DNA from: Ignavibacteriota bacterium
GTDB lineage: Bacteria > Bacteroidota > Ignavibacteria > UBA10030 > UBA6906
Assembly: GCA_003152875.1 (NCBI GenBank)
Contig: PMBF01000108.1
Location: forward strand, 1,089 to 34,826
Reading direction: 5' to 3'
DNA length: 33,738 nucleotides
Part shown: positions 18,166-26,841 of the stretch, one piece after another
Numbering within the stretch: position 1 is the first letter of the stretch
Layout of the letters: each line of letters starts with the position of its first letter
The notes under the pieces: model-generated
The model's input: the letters and a program-made list of their open reading frames with translations, nothing else
The model's database searches: none
What the model was told of the DNA's origin: nothing
Position numbers and translations under genes: made by a program

Positions 18166-19878
18166 TCATTTCAACTCGATCGCGGCACCCTGGACCCCCC
18201 ATCGTGCGCGGACCTTCACGGTATCGCGGGAGACGCCGAAGGGAGCCGAAGGCGAGAAGGGATGGGGCAGTCCGTACCGGTAGGATCCAGAGGAATCGAC
18301 GTCCGCAAATGCGTCCAGTCTGTAGCGCCCTTCCGGCAGCCTGTCGAAGAGAAACGGGCCGGGGCGGAGCAGCGTGACCGTGTGCTTCACCGGAGGATTG
18401 ATATCCACCGCAGTGGCATCCACCCGGACGCGCCATTGAGTCTCTGCAGGCACCGCGGTCACCGTGCCTTCGAGCGTGCCTGTGGAGCGAAGGTCTGCCG
18501 TGCGGAAGCGTGCAACGAACATCGAATCCCTGTGCCTGTTACCGCTGTAGTCGCGGAGCGAATCGAGCGCCAGCAGCATCGTGTACCACGCTGCGGGGCG
18601 GAACTCGTGCCTGGGGACAAGGGCGGCACCCGCCGCGCCGCGCCAGCGGAAATCGAAAGGGACCGGCACCCGGCTTGAGTCCAGGAGTCTCACCGAGCGG
18701 GCAGCGGGAGCGCTGATGACTGGCTCGCCGAAGGCCATGAGGATCGGGGCATCAACGGGAACTTCACGGGCGCTGTCCCGCACCGAGACCGCGACTGCCG
18801 GAGGGAGGGTGTCGGGAGGAGCCGAGCCCGGGAACGATGCGGAGGCATGGACTGAATCGAGCTGGTTCCCGGCTTCGTCGACAAACCCTGAAGCGCGCAC
18901 CCGGTAGGCGCTTTTCGTGTCCATCGGTTCGCCGGCAATGATGCCTGCCTCGGTCGGGCGGTCGAAGTCCAGGTACCAGAGTGTCTGGGTCAGGACCTTC
19001 CCCGACACGGTGTCGGTAACGGTGAATGAAGCACTGTCGAGCCTGAGCGTATCCACAGGCTCGCTGAACCGCACCGCGATCCTCCTGCTGTTCACCGCGC
19101 GGGCAGAGGTCAGGAAGGGGCGCGCGGTGTCTTCCCGCGTGAGGCGGAACGAGACGTCGCGGAGTTCGGGCTTCTCGCTCGTCAGCGCGATATCGGAGCG
19201 CCAGACGCCGTAGGCATCGACCTGCCGGTCGTAGAGGAGATTGCGGAATTCGTCACGCACGGCAACCACGCGATAGCGGCCGTACGCAAGATGGGAAAGG
19301 GCGTACGTGCCATCCGCCCCGGTCTGCATGATGTAGTCCGGCTTGGTATGCGAAGGGTTCAGCGTGTCCGGGTTGCTGCCCCCCAGGGCATACGCGAAGA
19401 TCATCACGCCCGCGGGTTTCTCATCGAACACCCTCCCGGCAATCAGCCCGCGGTCGATCGAATCCCCCGTCGTGAACGCAAGCGTGAACCCGTGCGCCAT
19501 CTTGTTGCCCGCGCGCACGTCGGCCACGTCAGTTCCGATGTTCACCACGTAGGTGGTGTTCCTCCGCAGCGGCTCCGCAAACGTCGCACGCACGGTCGTG
19601 CCGCGCCAGTCGTACTCCATGGTCCCCACCGGCGGAGAAATGAAGATCGATTCTTCCACGGTCCGTCTGTTGACGTACTTGCTGAACTCCAGCTCGATGC
19701 CGGCGGAAGTTACCCGCGCGGCATTGCTGTCCGGCACGGTCCTGACGATGGCGGGCGGGACCGTATCGACCGGGCCTCCGCCGGGAGCGATTTGTCCGGC
19801 ACAGCCTGCGAGGAGAAGGGCAGGAAGGGTGCAGCGGGCCGCACCGAGGAGGAGTGCTGCAGAGGGATGACGCACCAT
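18166..19878 (-). CDS. Lipoprotein with Ig-like (SbsA/Big_5-type) domains, Bacteroidota style
   Basis: The 570-residue protein starts at ATG 19878 (MVRHPSAALLLG...), chosen because AGGA stands seven bases upstream; an ATG at 19923 has no ribosome site. A signal peptide ends in the lipobox LAGC, so it is likely a lipidated envelope protein. Right after it, 'GGGPVDTVPPAIVRTVPDSNA' followed by 'IELEFSKYV' is the hallmark opening of Ig-like lipoproteins in Bacteroidota. About three Ig-like units are visible, with repeated 'DTLPPAVAVSVRDSA' and 'FGEPV' segments, plus carboxypeptidase-regulatory-like turns such as 'GTYALSHLAYGRYRVVAV'. Its function is unknown. It lies 65 bases after mltG and is convergent with the GH31 gene, with only 40 bases between them and no obvious terminator. 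Confidence 0.88.
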   Translation of the reverse strand: MVRHPSAALLLGAARCTLPALLLAGCAGQIAPGGGPVDTVPPAIVRTVPDSNAARVTSAGIELEFSKYVNRRTVEESIFISPPVGTMEYDWRGTTVRATFAEPLRRNTTYVVNIGTDVADVRAGNKMAHGFTLAFTTGDSIDRGLIAGRVFDEKPAGVMIFAYALGGSNPDTLNPSHTKPDYIMQTGADGTYALSHLAYGRYRVVAVRDEFRNLLYDRQVDAYGVWRSDIALTSEKPELRDVSFRLTREDTARPFLTSARAVNSRRIAVRFSEPVDTLRLDSASFTVTDTVSGKVLTQTLWYLDFDRPTEAGIIAGEPMDTKSAYRVRASGFVDEAGNQLDSVHASASFPGSAPPDTLPPAVAVSVRDSAREVPVDAPILMAFGEPVISAPAARSVRLLDSSRVPVPFDFRWRGAAGAALVPRHEFRPAAWYTMLLALDSLRDYSGNRHRDSMFVARFRTADLRSTGTLEGTVTAVPAETQWRVRVDATAVDINPPVKHTVTLLRPGPFLFDRLPEGRYRLDAFADVDSSGSYRYGLPHPFSPSAPFGVSRDTVKVRARWGVQGAAIELK

Positions 19879-19943
19879 GGGAATCCTGCTTGCTGATACG
19901 CGGTGAACCCGGCGCGTGTCCATAGGCCCCGGGGAGGAGCGGA

Positions 19944-21020
19944 TTACTTCCTTGGGGCGTCCGGCTCTCCCGCTTCTGTCAGCCTCCTCAGCTTCCTCGC
20001 CATGCGCACAAACCGGAGGTGATCCTGATACGTCGCGCTGAACCAGTGCCCCCCGCGACCGTTGGCGACAAAAAACAGGTACTGGTGCCGCGCCGGAGAG
20101 AGCGCCGCAAGGATGGAAGCGCGGCCTGGGTTGTTCACCGGACCGGGAGGAAGCCCGCTGTGCCTGTAGGTGTTGTAGGGACTGTTGAGCCCAAGGTCTG
20201 TATAAGAGAGGCGCCTCGGCCCCCCCTCAACAATGTACTGGATGGTGGGGTCCGCTTCCAGGCGCATTCCGCGGCGCAGCCGGTTGTAGTAGACCCCTGC
20301 CACCAGAGGACGCTCATCGCTGAGATGCGTCTCCCCTTCGACGAGTGATGCCACGGTCAGGACTTCACGCGTCGAGAGGCCGAGGGCGGAAGCCCGCAGC
20401 TGCAGCGAATCTCCATAGAACCGCCGGAACTCTTCGGTGATCCTCCTGATGACGTCGCGCTCGTCCGGCTGCCACCCGAACGCGTAGGTGTCCGGCAGCA
20501 GGCAGCCTTCCAGCGTTTCTTCGTGAAAGCCGAGCGAGTGCGCGAAGGCCGTGTCGCCGGCAAGACTCAGGTACTTCGCGGAATCGATACCCAGTGCGCG
20601 GGCGAGGATCCTCGCCTGACGCCGCGCGGTCAGACCCTCGCGGAGAGTCACCGGAATCATGACCACTCCCCTTCCAGTCCGCAGGCTCTGGAACACGGCG
20701 GCATTCGAAACGCCGCGGGGAAAGATGTACTTCCCCACCTGCAGCCGCGCAATCCCGCCGCGGAGGTTGGCCACGAAGGTGAAGAGGCCCCGACTCCTGA
20801 TGACCCCCTGGATCTCCAGGGAATCGACAATCTGGGTGAACGTTTCCCCGCGCGAGACATAGAACGCCTTTTCGGCGGCGCCCTGGAAGGCGTTCGGCCA
20901 GTAGATCGCATAGAGAACGAACAGTGCGCCCGCGGAGGCAAGGGCAAGAGCGGCCAGCAGAAAAGGGCGGACCTGCCGGGCTTTTCCCCCGGGTCTTTCG
21001 TTCGTGAGGGCGCCGGTCAT
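19944..21020 (-). CDS. mltG: Endolytic murein transglycosylase MltG
   Basis: The 358-residue protein is anchored by one N-terminal membrane helix (residues 18-40, after a short Arg/Lys-containing cytoplasmic tail) and acts in the periplasm. A LysM-like region around residues 55-105 ('VSRGETFTQIVDSL...GKYIF') precedes the YceG catalytic domain. The catalytic Glu is in 'ASLVEGET' (Glu228), followed by 'VAGVYYNRL', 'LEADPTIQY', 'SPYNTYRHSGLPPGPVNNPG' and 'YLFFVANG', all typical of MltG. It cleaves nascent glycan strands and helps set glycan chain length. Its ATG overlaps the stop of tsaD by four bases, so the two are co-translated. Confidence 0.96.
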   Translation of the reverse strand: MTGALTNERPGGKARQVRPFLLAALALASAGALFVLYAIYWPNAFQGAAEKAFYVSRGETFTQIVDSLEIQGVIRSRGLFTFVANLRGGIARLQVGKYIFPRGVSNAAVFQSLRTGRGVVMIPVTLREGLTARRQARILARALGIDSAKYLSLAGDTAFAHSLGFHEETLEGCLLPDTYAFGWQPDERDVIRRITEEFRRFYGDSLQLRASALGLSTREVLTVASLVEGETHLSDERPLVAGVYYNRLRRGMRLEADPTIQYIVEGGPRRLSYTDLGLNSPYNTYRHSGLPPGPVNNPGRASILAALSPARHQYLFFVANGRGGHWFSATYQDHLRFVRMARKLRRLTEAGEPDAPRK

Positions 21021-22039
21021 GCAAGCTCAAGATTGGGGATGGCGGGGAGGTCCATCGGCGACGCCGCCCCGGCCGCGCGCCTCATCCATCCCACGTAGGC
21101 GATCATTGCGCCGTTGTCCATGCAGAATTCCATGCGCGGAGAGAAGAACCTGATCCCCTGTTCCCCCGCAGCGGCCTGCAGGGCCGACCGCAGAGCGGAG
21201 TTCGCCGAAACGCCCCCCGCCAGCGTGATGTCGCGGACATGACACCGTCCGGCCGCGGTCATGGTCTTTCCGACAAGGACATCCACCACGGCCTGCTGGA
21301 AACTCGCGCAGATGTCGGCGGTCTCGGTGGTTGTCAGGGCGCCCGCCGCCGATCCGCCCGGTTGCACCCCGCGGTCCCTCAGATAGTAGAGAACGGAGGT
21401 CTTAATCCCGCTGAAGCTGAAATCCAGGGAGCCGGGCTCCAGGAACGATCGTGGGAAGGGAACGGCGCTCGCATTCCCCTCCTTTGCAAGCCTGTCGATT
21501 GCCGGCCCGCCCGGATACCCCAGGCCGAGCATCTTCGCAACCTTGTCGAATGCCTCCCCCGCCGCATCATCCCGGGTCTGTCCGAGAAGGCGATGGCGGA
21601 ACGGGGCCTCCACATGCACGAGCATGGTATGTCCCCCCGAGACGATCAGGGACAGGAATGGATACCGGGGGCCCTGCTCTCCGAGGAAGTTGGAATACAG
21701 GTGCCCCTCCATGTGGTTGACGCCGACGAAGGGAACCCCCAGCCCGAAGGCAAGGGCTTTGGCGAAGTTGAGCCCCACGAGAAGGGCCCCCGCAAGCCCT
21801 GGTCCATAGGTGGCCGCGACCGCATCGATCCCGGACCTGTCTGTTCCTGCGCGCTCCAGCGCCGCCTGGACGACCTGGACAATGAGCCTCTGGTGGGCCC
21901 GCGATGCCAGCTCCGGAACAACGCCGCCATAGAGCGAGTGGACAAGCTGAGACGAAATGATATTCGAAATCACGTGCCCGTCTCTCACGACCGCCGCAGA
22001 GGTCTCATCGCAGGAAGTCTCGATTCCAAGTATGCGCAT
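21017..22039 (-). CDS. tsaD: tRNA N6-adenosine threonylcarbamoyltransferase TsaD
   Basis: TsaD attaches threonylcarbamoyl to A37 of ANN-decoding tRNAs, working with TsaB and TsaE. The 340-residue protein starts '[18 protein letters not shown]', as family members do. It has the metal-binding 'NHMEGH' with His109 and His113, '[13 protein letters not shown]', '[12 protein letters not shown]', and '[12 protein letters not shown]' toward the C terminus. The start ATG 22039 is chosen by this alignment; a longer frame to 22132 would run into the divergent promoter region. No Shine-Dalgarno is visible, and a TATACT box ends only nine bases upstream, which suggests a nearly leaderless mRNA. It is divergent from rpmB and translationally coupled to mltG. 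Confidence 0.97.
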   Translation of the reverse strand: MRILGIETSCDETSAAVVRDGHVISNIISSQLVHSLYGGVVPELASRAHQRLIVQVVQAALERAGTDRSGIDAVAATYGPGLAGALLVGLNFAKALAFGLGVPFVGVNHMEGHLYSNFLGEQGPRYPFLSLIVSGGHTMLVHVEAPFRHRLLGQTRDDAAGEAFDKVAKMLGLGYPGGPAIDRLAKEGNASAVPFPRSFLEPGSLDFSFSGIKTSVLYYLRDRGVQPGGSAAGALTTTETADICASFQQAVVDVLVGKTMTAAGRCHVRDITLAGGVSANSALRSALQAAAGEQGIRFFSPRMEFCMDNGAMIAYVGWMRRAAGAASPMDLPAIPNLELA

Positions 22040-22047
22040 TGCATCAG

Positions 22048-22053
22048 AGTATA
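22048..22053 (-). promoter_or_regulatory. Possible -10 element of tsaD
   Basis: On the minus strand TATACT lies nine bases before the tsaD ATG. TTGCAA stands 15 bases further upstream, shorter than the usual 17. If real, transcription would begin within a few bases of the start codon. Confidence 0.35.
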
Positions 22054-22092
22054 AAAAGGGGGAAAGAATTGCAAGTTTCGGGCACTTTCCGA

Positions 22093-22121
22093 TTGCGGTT
22101 GGCCGCGCGTCTTTGTATATT
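22093..22121 (+). promoter_or_regulatory. Predicted promoter of rpmB
   Basis: TTGCGG (22093-22098) and TATATT (22116-22121) are separated by exactly 17 bases. The inferred leader to the rpmB ATG at 22155 is about 27 bases. Confidence 0.65.
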
Positions 22122-22154
22122 AGCTTGCTCAAGGATCAACAGCGGGAACACGTC

Positions 22155-22346
22155 ATGGCCAGAGTCTGCGACATTTGCGGCAAGAAACCGGTGAGCGGGA
22201 ACAACATCAGCCACGCCCACAATCTCACGCGCCGCCGGTGGCTCCCGAACCTTCAGGAGGTTAGGGCGAATGTGGACGGCCGCACAAAGCGGCTGACCGT
22301 CTGCACCAATTGCATCAAATCGAACAAAGTGCTCAAGGTAGCCTGA
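22155..22346 (+). CDS. rpmB: Large ribosomal subunit protein bL28
   Basis: The 63-residue protein starts '[21 protein letters not shown]' and contains '[10 protein letters not shown]' as in bL28. Two CxxC pairs (CDIC near the N terminus and CTNC near the C terminus) show it is the zinc-binding form. The frame is open far upstream, but the ATG 22155 fits the family and the promoter. An intrinsic terminator follows at 22383-22411, so it is probably a single-gene transcript. It is divergent from tsaD. Confidence 0.97.
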   Translation: MARVCDICGKKPVSGNNISHAHNLTRRRWLPNLQEVRANVDGRTKRLTVCTNCIKSNKVLKVA

Positions 22347-22382
22347 CCTCCGTTAGCGGCGGTCTTGCCTCTGAACGATCGG

Positions 22383-22411
22383 AAGCCATCAGCCCTTGAT
22401 GGCTTTTCTAT
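22383..22411 (+). terminator. Intrinsic terminator after rpmB, abutting the pgsA start
   Basis: AAGCCATCA (22383-22391) and TGATGGCTT (22397-22405) form a perfect 9-bp stem with a five-base loop, followed by TTCTATT. The stem ends only nine bases before the annotated pgsA ATG. Confidence 0.8.
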
Positions 22412-22414
22412 TCC

Positions 22415-23041
22415 ATGCCCAAACTCGAGCTGCAGCTCAACCTTCCCAACCAGCTGACCCTGCTCAGGATCGTGCTGACGCCGGTGTTCGTTCTGCTTCT
22501 GCTTTCCTCTTCACCCCTTGCGCTGCAAGCATCGCTGGTGGTGTTCGTGATTGCGGCCCTCACGGACTGGTATGACGGCTGGATCGCAAGGAAGCTCGGG
22601 TACGTTTCGCGGTGGGGGAAATTCCTCGATCCTCTCGCCGACAAAGTCCTCTCCTCGGCCGCACTCCTTGCCTACGTCGCCCTCGGCCTGGTGAGCGCCT
22701 GGATGGTCTGGATCATCGTTGCGAGGGACTTCCTGATCACGGGCCTCCGCGCCTACGCTGAGTTCAGGGACCGTCCCGTGGTGACTTCGCGAAGCGCACA
22801 GGCGAAGACCTTCAGTGAATTCGTCGTGATTTACTACGTCCTGATTCTCTATGTAGCGCGAAGCATTCCCTCGGTCCATGCTGGATTCGGCCCGTGGATC
22901 GACGCACTCATGCACTACGATGTCCTGTTCGGCATGATGCTGCTGGTGACGATCATGACCGTGTGGACAGGCCTCGCCTATCTGCTGGACAACCGCAAGA
23001 CCCTGCGCAACATGTATGAAAGCATCCGCACAGATCGGTGA
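22415..23041 (+). CDS. pgsA: CDP-diacylglycerol-glycerol-3-phosphate 3-phosphatidyltransferase
   Basis: This integral membrane enzyme makes phosphatidylglycerophosphate, the precursor of phosphatidylglycerol. The 208-residue protein has several membrane helices and the CDP-alcohol phosphotransferase signature within 'DWYDGWIARKLGYVSRWGKF' followed by 'LDPLADK', which supplies the four metal-binding Asp residues. An early 'LPNQLTLLRI' is also typical. The ATG at 22415 has no Shine-Dalgarno and follows the rpmB terminator hairpin by nine bases, so how it is expressed is unclear. The next gene, pgpA, encodes the following step and overlaps it by 26 bases. Confidence 0.95.
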   Translation: MPKLELQLNLPNQLTLLRIVLTPVFVLLLLSSSPLALQASLVVFVIAALTDWYDGWIARKLGYVSRWGKFLDPLADKVLSSAALLAYVALGLVSAWMVWIIVARDFLITGLRAYAEFRDRPVVTSRSAQAKTFSEFVVIYYVLILYVARSIPSVHAGFGPWIDALMHYDVLFGMMLLVTIMTVWTGLAYLLDNRKTLRNMYESIRTDR

Positions 23042-23576
23042 CGGCCCGCGCCCGGGATTCCTGGTGCGGCTGATCGCTACCGGTTTTTTCACCGGCTACA
23101 TCCCTTTCGCCTCCGGGACGTTCGGTTCGCTCGCCGGCTGCATTGTGCTTCTCATCCCGGGTTTCTGGAGTCCCGAAATCCTCTGGCCTGCCGTCGCCGT
23201 CGCACTGGGCGCCGGCGTAGTCACCTCTTCTCGCGTGGCACGGTACGAGGGCAACCGGCTGAATCTCCTCGCCGCGCAGACGAAGGCCCTCTTCCAGCCG
23301 GGCGTCCACGCCCACCCCGACCCCTCCATCGTGGTGATCGACGAGATCGTCGGGATGTGGATCTCCGTCCTCCACCTCCCGCCTTCAATCGCGGCCCTTG
23401 GCATCGCGTTCGTGCTCTTCCGGATCTTCGATGTCGTGAAACTCGCCCCCGCCCGCAGCGCCGAGAGCATCCCCGGCGGATGGGGGATCATGCTCGACGA
23501 TGTCGTGGCAGGCGTCTATGCCAACGCGGGCGCCCGGGTCGTGCTGTACGTTCTCGCGCTCCTTCAACTCCCATGA
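23016..23576 (+). CDS. pgpA: Phosphatidylglycerophosphatase A
   Basis: PgpA removes the phosphate from phosphatidylglycerophosphate to give phosphatidylglycerol, directly after PgsA. The 186-residue membrane protein shows 'FASGTFGSLAG', the catalytic-type acidic segment 'VVIDEIVGMW', and 'GGWGIMLDDVVAGVYAN' near the C terminus. The start ATG 23016 lies inside pgsA (26-base overlap) and its stop overlaps the cinA start (ATGA), so pgsA-pgpA-cinA form a tightly coupled unit. A slightly later in-frame GTG (V17) is a less likely start. Confidence 0.95.
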   Translation: MKASAQIGDGPRPGFLVRLIATGFFTGYIPFASGTFGSLAGCIVLLIPGFWSPEILWPAVAVALGAGVVTSSRVARYEGNRLNLLAAQTKALFQPGVHAHPDPSIVVIDEIVGMWISVLHLPPSIAALGIAFVLFRIFDVVKLAPARSAESIPGGWGIMLDDVVAGVYANAGARVVLYVLALLQLP

Positions 23577-24811
23577 ACGCCATCATCATCACCATCGGCG
23601 ATGAGCTGCTTATCGGGCAGATCATCAACACCAACCAGGCTGCCATCGCGCGGAAGCTCAATGCCGCGGGCGTCGCGGCCACGCGGATGCTCACCGTCGG
23701 CGACGAGATGGGCGCCATCCTCGGCGCGTTCCGGGAGGGATGGAGCGTGTATGACGTCGTGATCGCCACGGGAGGCCTCGGACCCACACACGACGACATC
23801 ACCAAGAAGGCCGTCTGCACGTTCTTCGACACCACCCTCGAGAGCCGGCCTGAACTCCGGCTCCATATCGCTGAGCTCATCAGGAAGAGAGGCATCCCCT
23901 GGAGGGTTTCGTACGAGGAGCAGGCCCTGTTCCCGGTCAAGGCGGGAGTCGTCCCGAACCCGCTCGGCACCGCGGCGGGGATTCATGTGCAGGAGGCGGG
24001 AAAGCACTTCTTCGTGCTCCCCGGCGTCCCCTATGAGATGCAGGAAATGATGGACGCCACCATTGCTCCCTTTCTTGCTTCGCTCGTGACCGGAAGCGTC
24101 ATCCGGCACCGGACACTTCGGACGACCGGAGCATCCGAGAGCATGCTTGCTGCGGAGATAGGCGATGTGCAGGGTTTTCTGAACGGAGCGACACTTGCCT
24201 TCCTGCCATCGCCGACGGGAGTCCGTTTGAGGATCTCCGTGCAGGACGCGAACCCCGGGGAGGCTGACCGGCGCGTCTCGGAGATTGAGGCGACGATCCG
24301 TTCGAAGGTCTCCAGGTTCATCTATGGAGTCGACGAAGAGGAGATCCAGGCCGTTCTCGGCGCGCTGCTGCGGGCGCGAAGTCTCACCATGGCGGTGGCG
24401 GAATCGTGCACGGGCGGACTGATCGCCAGCAGGATCACCGACATCGGCGGAAGCTCCGACTACTTCGAACGGGGGGTGGTAACCTACAGCAACAGATCGA
24501 AGGAAGAGCTTCTCGGGGTGAGCTCCGCCCTGCTGGATCGCGACGGGGCGGTCAGCGAGTCCGTCGCCATCGCCATGGCAGAGGGGGTCCGCCGCGCTTC
24601 GGCTGCTGATATCGGACTTTCGACGACGGGAATCGCCGGCCCCACGGGAGGATCGGCCGAAAAGCCGCTGGGGTTGGTCTGGATCGGCTATGCCGATGCG
24701 TCGGGATCGTTTGCCAGACGGTTCCTTTTCGGCGATCAGCGTCTCAGGGTGAAGGAGCGTGCCTCGCAGGCGGCGCTCGAGATCGTCTGGCGCCGGCTCA
24801 TGGGACTGTGA
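23573..24811 (+). CDS. cinA: CinA family protein (competence/damage-inducible; nicotinamide-nucleotide amidase domain)
   Basis: The 412-residue protein has two domains. The N-terminal molybdopterin-binding-like (COG1058) domain starts 'MNAIIITIGDELLIGQIINT' and includes 'TGGLGPTHDD' and 'LPGVPYEMQEM'; homologues have ADP-ribose pyrophosphatase activity. The C-terminal CinA/PncC domain has 'VAESCTGGLIASR', 'YSNRSKEELLGV' and 'TTGIAGPTGG'; homologues deamidate nicotinamide mononucleotide in NAD recycling. The start ATG 23573 overlaps the pgpA stop by four bases. The position upstream of recA recalls cinA-recA operons elsewhere, here with thpR between. Confidence 0.95.
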   Translation: MNAIIITIGDELLIGQIINTNQAAIARKLNAAGVAATRMLTVGDEMGAILGAFREGWSVYDVVIATGGLGPTHDDITKKAVCTFFDTTLESRPELRLHIAELIRKRGIPWRVSYEEQALFPVKAGVVPNPLGTAAGIHVQEAGKHFFVLPGVPYEMQEMMDATIAPFLASLVTGSVIRHRTLRTTGASESMLAAEIGDVQGFLNGATLAFLPSPTGVRLRISVQDANPGEADRRVSEIEATIRSKVSRFIYGVDEEEIQAVLGALLRARSLTMAVAESCTGGLIASRITDIGGSSDYFERGVVTYSNRSKEELLGVSSALLDRDGAVSESVAIAMAEGVRRASAADIGLSTTGIAGPTGGSAEKPLGLVWIGYADASGSFARRFLFGDQRLRVKERASQAALEIVWRRLMGL

Positions 24812-24918
24812 CGCCCGGCCTGCCTGCCGGCCCGGCGGTTCCCCAGGAGGCACCGACAACCGGAGGGGGAGCACCGCGGTCATTATGGGCTTTCACTTCG
24901 AACGGAGAATGAAGAACA

Positions 24919-25518
24919 TTGGCTCCCCTCCGGCTGTTCGCCGCCTTCGATACCCCCCTTCCTGTAAAAGAGCTTGCTGTGCAGGCCATCGAACGACTGC
25001 GCTCCGCGGAGGCGGACGTCTCATGGGAGCGGGCCGGCAAGTTCCATTGCACTCTGAAGTTCCTGGGAAGCGTCGAACCGGGGAGCGTAGAGTCCATCAG
25101 CACTTCACTCCGCGCCTCGGCCGGGCGGTTCCCTCCCTTCAGCGTCAGGTATTCCGGATTCGGCTCTTTTCCCAACCGGCATGCTCCACGGATTCTGTGG
25201 CTGGGGATCCACAACGACGACGGGATCCTCCCGGACCTTCATCGGGGACTTGAGACCGCCCTGGAGGTGCTCGGTTTCCTTAGAGAGGAAAGAGCATTTC
25301 ATTCCCATCTGACTCTCGGAAGAGTCAGAAGCCCCCGCAAAACATTGAAGTTGATTGAGATTCTGGAAAGCCTTACGTTAAGCTCCGGAGTTTATCCCGT
25401 CAGGGAGGTCAAGTTGATGAAGAGCGAGCCGGGCCCGACCGGTTCGCACTACACCGAGATGGAATCCTATCCCCTGCTCGGAAACAGGCTGGGGGGTGGA
25501 GTAATACCGGTAGCATGA
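24919..25518 (+). CDS. thpR: RNA 2',3'-cyclic phosphodiesterase (2H phosphoesterase, ThpR/LigT-type)
   Basis: The 199-residue protein is a 2H phosphoesterase. The two HxT/S-type catalytic motifs are 'FHCTLKFLG' at about residues 43-51 and '[10 protein letters not shown]' at about 128-137. The N terminus '[11 protein letters not shown]' matches family openings. Members hydrolyse 2',3'-cyclic phosphate ends of RNA and can ligate some tRNA halves in vitro. I start it at TTG 24919, since no in-frame ATG fits and GGAG lies about ten bases upstream; the rare start codon suggests modest expression. It follows cinA by 107 bases, which contain a GC-rich hairpin-like stretch without a T-run, and precedes recA by 74 bases. 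Confidence 0.9.
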   Translation: MAPLRLFAAFDTPLPVKELAVQAIERLRSAEADVSWERAGKFHCTLKFLGSVEPGSVESISTSLRASAGRFPPFSVRYSGFGSFPNRHAPRILWLGIHNDDGILPDLHRGLETALEVLGFLREERAFHSHLTLGRVRSPRKTLKLIEILESLTLSSGVYPVREVKLMKSEPGPTGSHYTEMESYPLLGNRLGGGVIPVA

Positions 25519-25592
25519 GTTGGGGCGGACGGTCCCGGCAAGCGGACGCCGCGGGTCAAAGGAGGATGACAAGTAGCCAGGAGGGACCAGGA

Positions 25593-26744
25593 ATGGCTGA
25601 CGAAAAGGATGCAAGGGCGCAGGCGCTGAAAATAGCGCTCGATCAGATCGAAAAGCAGCACGGGAAAGGCTCGGTGATGCGTCTGGGCGAGGGGCCGATT
25701 CAGGTGGTCGATGTGATCTCCACCGGATCGATTTCCTTGGATGCGGCCCTGGGTATCGGCGGTATCCCACGTGGCAGGGTCATTGAAATCTTCGGGCCCG
25801 AGTCTTCGGGCAAGACGACCCTTTGCCTTCACGTGATTGCCGAGGCCCAGAAGACCGGCGGCATCGCCGCGTTCGTGGATGCGGAACACGCCATTGACAT
25901 GGCATATGCCAGAAAGCTGGGCGTTGACGTGAACGGCCTTCTCCTGTCACAGCCGGATTTCGGCGAGCAGGCCCTGGAGATCGTCGAGACGCTGGTGCGC
26001 AGCGGGGCGCTGGACGTCGTCGTCATCGACTCCGTTGCGGCGCTGACGCCCCGGGCCGAGATCGAGGGCGAGATGGGGGATCCCAGCATGGGAGTCCAGG
26101 CCCGCCTCATGTCGCAGGCTCTTCGCAAGCTCACTGCGGCCATCGCCAGGTCAAAGACCTCCGTGATCTTCACGAACCAGCTCCGGATGAAGATCGGCGT
26201 GATGTTCGGCAATCCGGAGACCACCACAGGCGGCAACGCCCTGAAGTTCTACGCGTCGGTGCGGCTCGACGTCCGCCGTATCGAGGCCATCAAGGACGGC
26301 ACGAACATCGTCGGAAACCGGACCCGCGTCAAGGTGGTCAAGAACAAGGTGGCACCCCCCTTCCGCGAAGCGCAGTTCGACATCCTCTACAACGAGGGGA
26401 TCTCGAAGCTGGGCGACCTCATCGATGTTGCGGTGGAGCAGAACGTGATCGTCAAGTCCGGTTCCTGGTTCTCCTACCGGGAAGAGAGGATCGGACAGGG
26501 GCGCGACGCCGTGAAGAAGTATCTGCTTGAGAACGAAAAGTCGCTCAGGCAGGTCGAGACGGAGACCCGGAGCAAGCTGGGACTCCCGGTCCGCGCCGAC
26601 GCTGCGGCGGACAAAGGCAACAGCGCCGGGCAGCCGAAAGCGGCACCGGGCCAGGCGAAGACAGAAACGGCCAGGGCTCTCTCCCCTGCCACGGCGGCAA
26701 AGCCCGAGCCCGCAAAGGCCGAGCCTGCCAAGCGAGGCAAGTAG
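25593..26744 (+). CDS. recA: Recombinase RecA
   Basis: RecA forms ATP-dependent filaments on single-stranded DNA, pairs homologous strands and triggers LexA-type self-cleavage. The 383-residue protein starts '[20 protein letters not shown]' and has the Walker A motif 'GPESSGKTT' at about residues 68-76, '[21 protein letters not shown]' with Walker B and loop L1, and '[21 protein letters not shown]' (loop L2 region). The start ATG 25593 fits the family; an in-frame ATG at 25566 directly abuts AGGAGG and is too close. The last 35 residues are an Ala/Pro/Lys-rich tail ending 'EPAKRGK', unlike the acidic tail of E. coli RecA. I see no obvious SOS box between thpR and recA. recX follows. Confidence 0.98.
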   Translation: MADEKDARAQALKIALDQIEKQHGKGSVMRLGEGPIQVVDVISTGSISLDAALGIGGIPRGRVIEIFGPESSGKTTLCLHVIAEAQKTGGIAAFVDAEHAIDMAYARKLGVDVNGLLLSQPDFGEQALEIVETLVRSGALDVVVIDSVAALTPRAEIEGEMGDPSMGVQARLMSQALRKLTAAIARSKTSVIFTNQLRMKIGVMFGNPETTTGGNALKFYASVRLDVRRIEAIKDGTNIVGNRTRVKVVKNKVAPPFREAQFDILYNEGISKLGDLIDVAVEQNVIVKSGSWFSYREERIGQGRDAVKKYLLENEKSLRQVETETRSKLGLPVRADAAADKGNSAGQPKAAPGQAKTETARALSPATAAKPEPAKAEPAKRGK

Positions 26745-26748
26745 AAGA

Positions 26749-26821
26749 GGAAAAGGATTGCGCCATCCGCGAGTCTCCGCCGTCCTGCCTGGAAGGCCGC
26801 GGCGCGGCGCAATCCTCTTCC
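26749..26821 (+). repeat. Long inverted repeat between recA and recX
   Basis: GGAAAAGGATTGCGCC (26749-26764) and GGCGCAATCCTCTTCC (26806-26821) match as inverted copies at 15 of 16 positions. The 41-base loop is GC-rich. It starts five bases after the recA stop and ends 20 bases before the recX start. No T-run follows, so it may be an attenuator, processing or stability element that lowers recX expression. Confidence 0.7.
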
Positions 26822-26841
26822 AGGACACTCTCAACCCCGCC

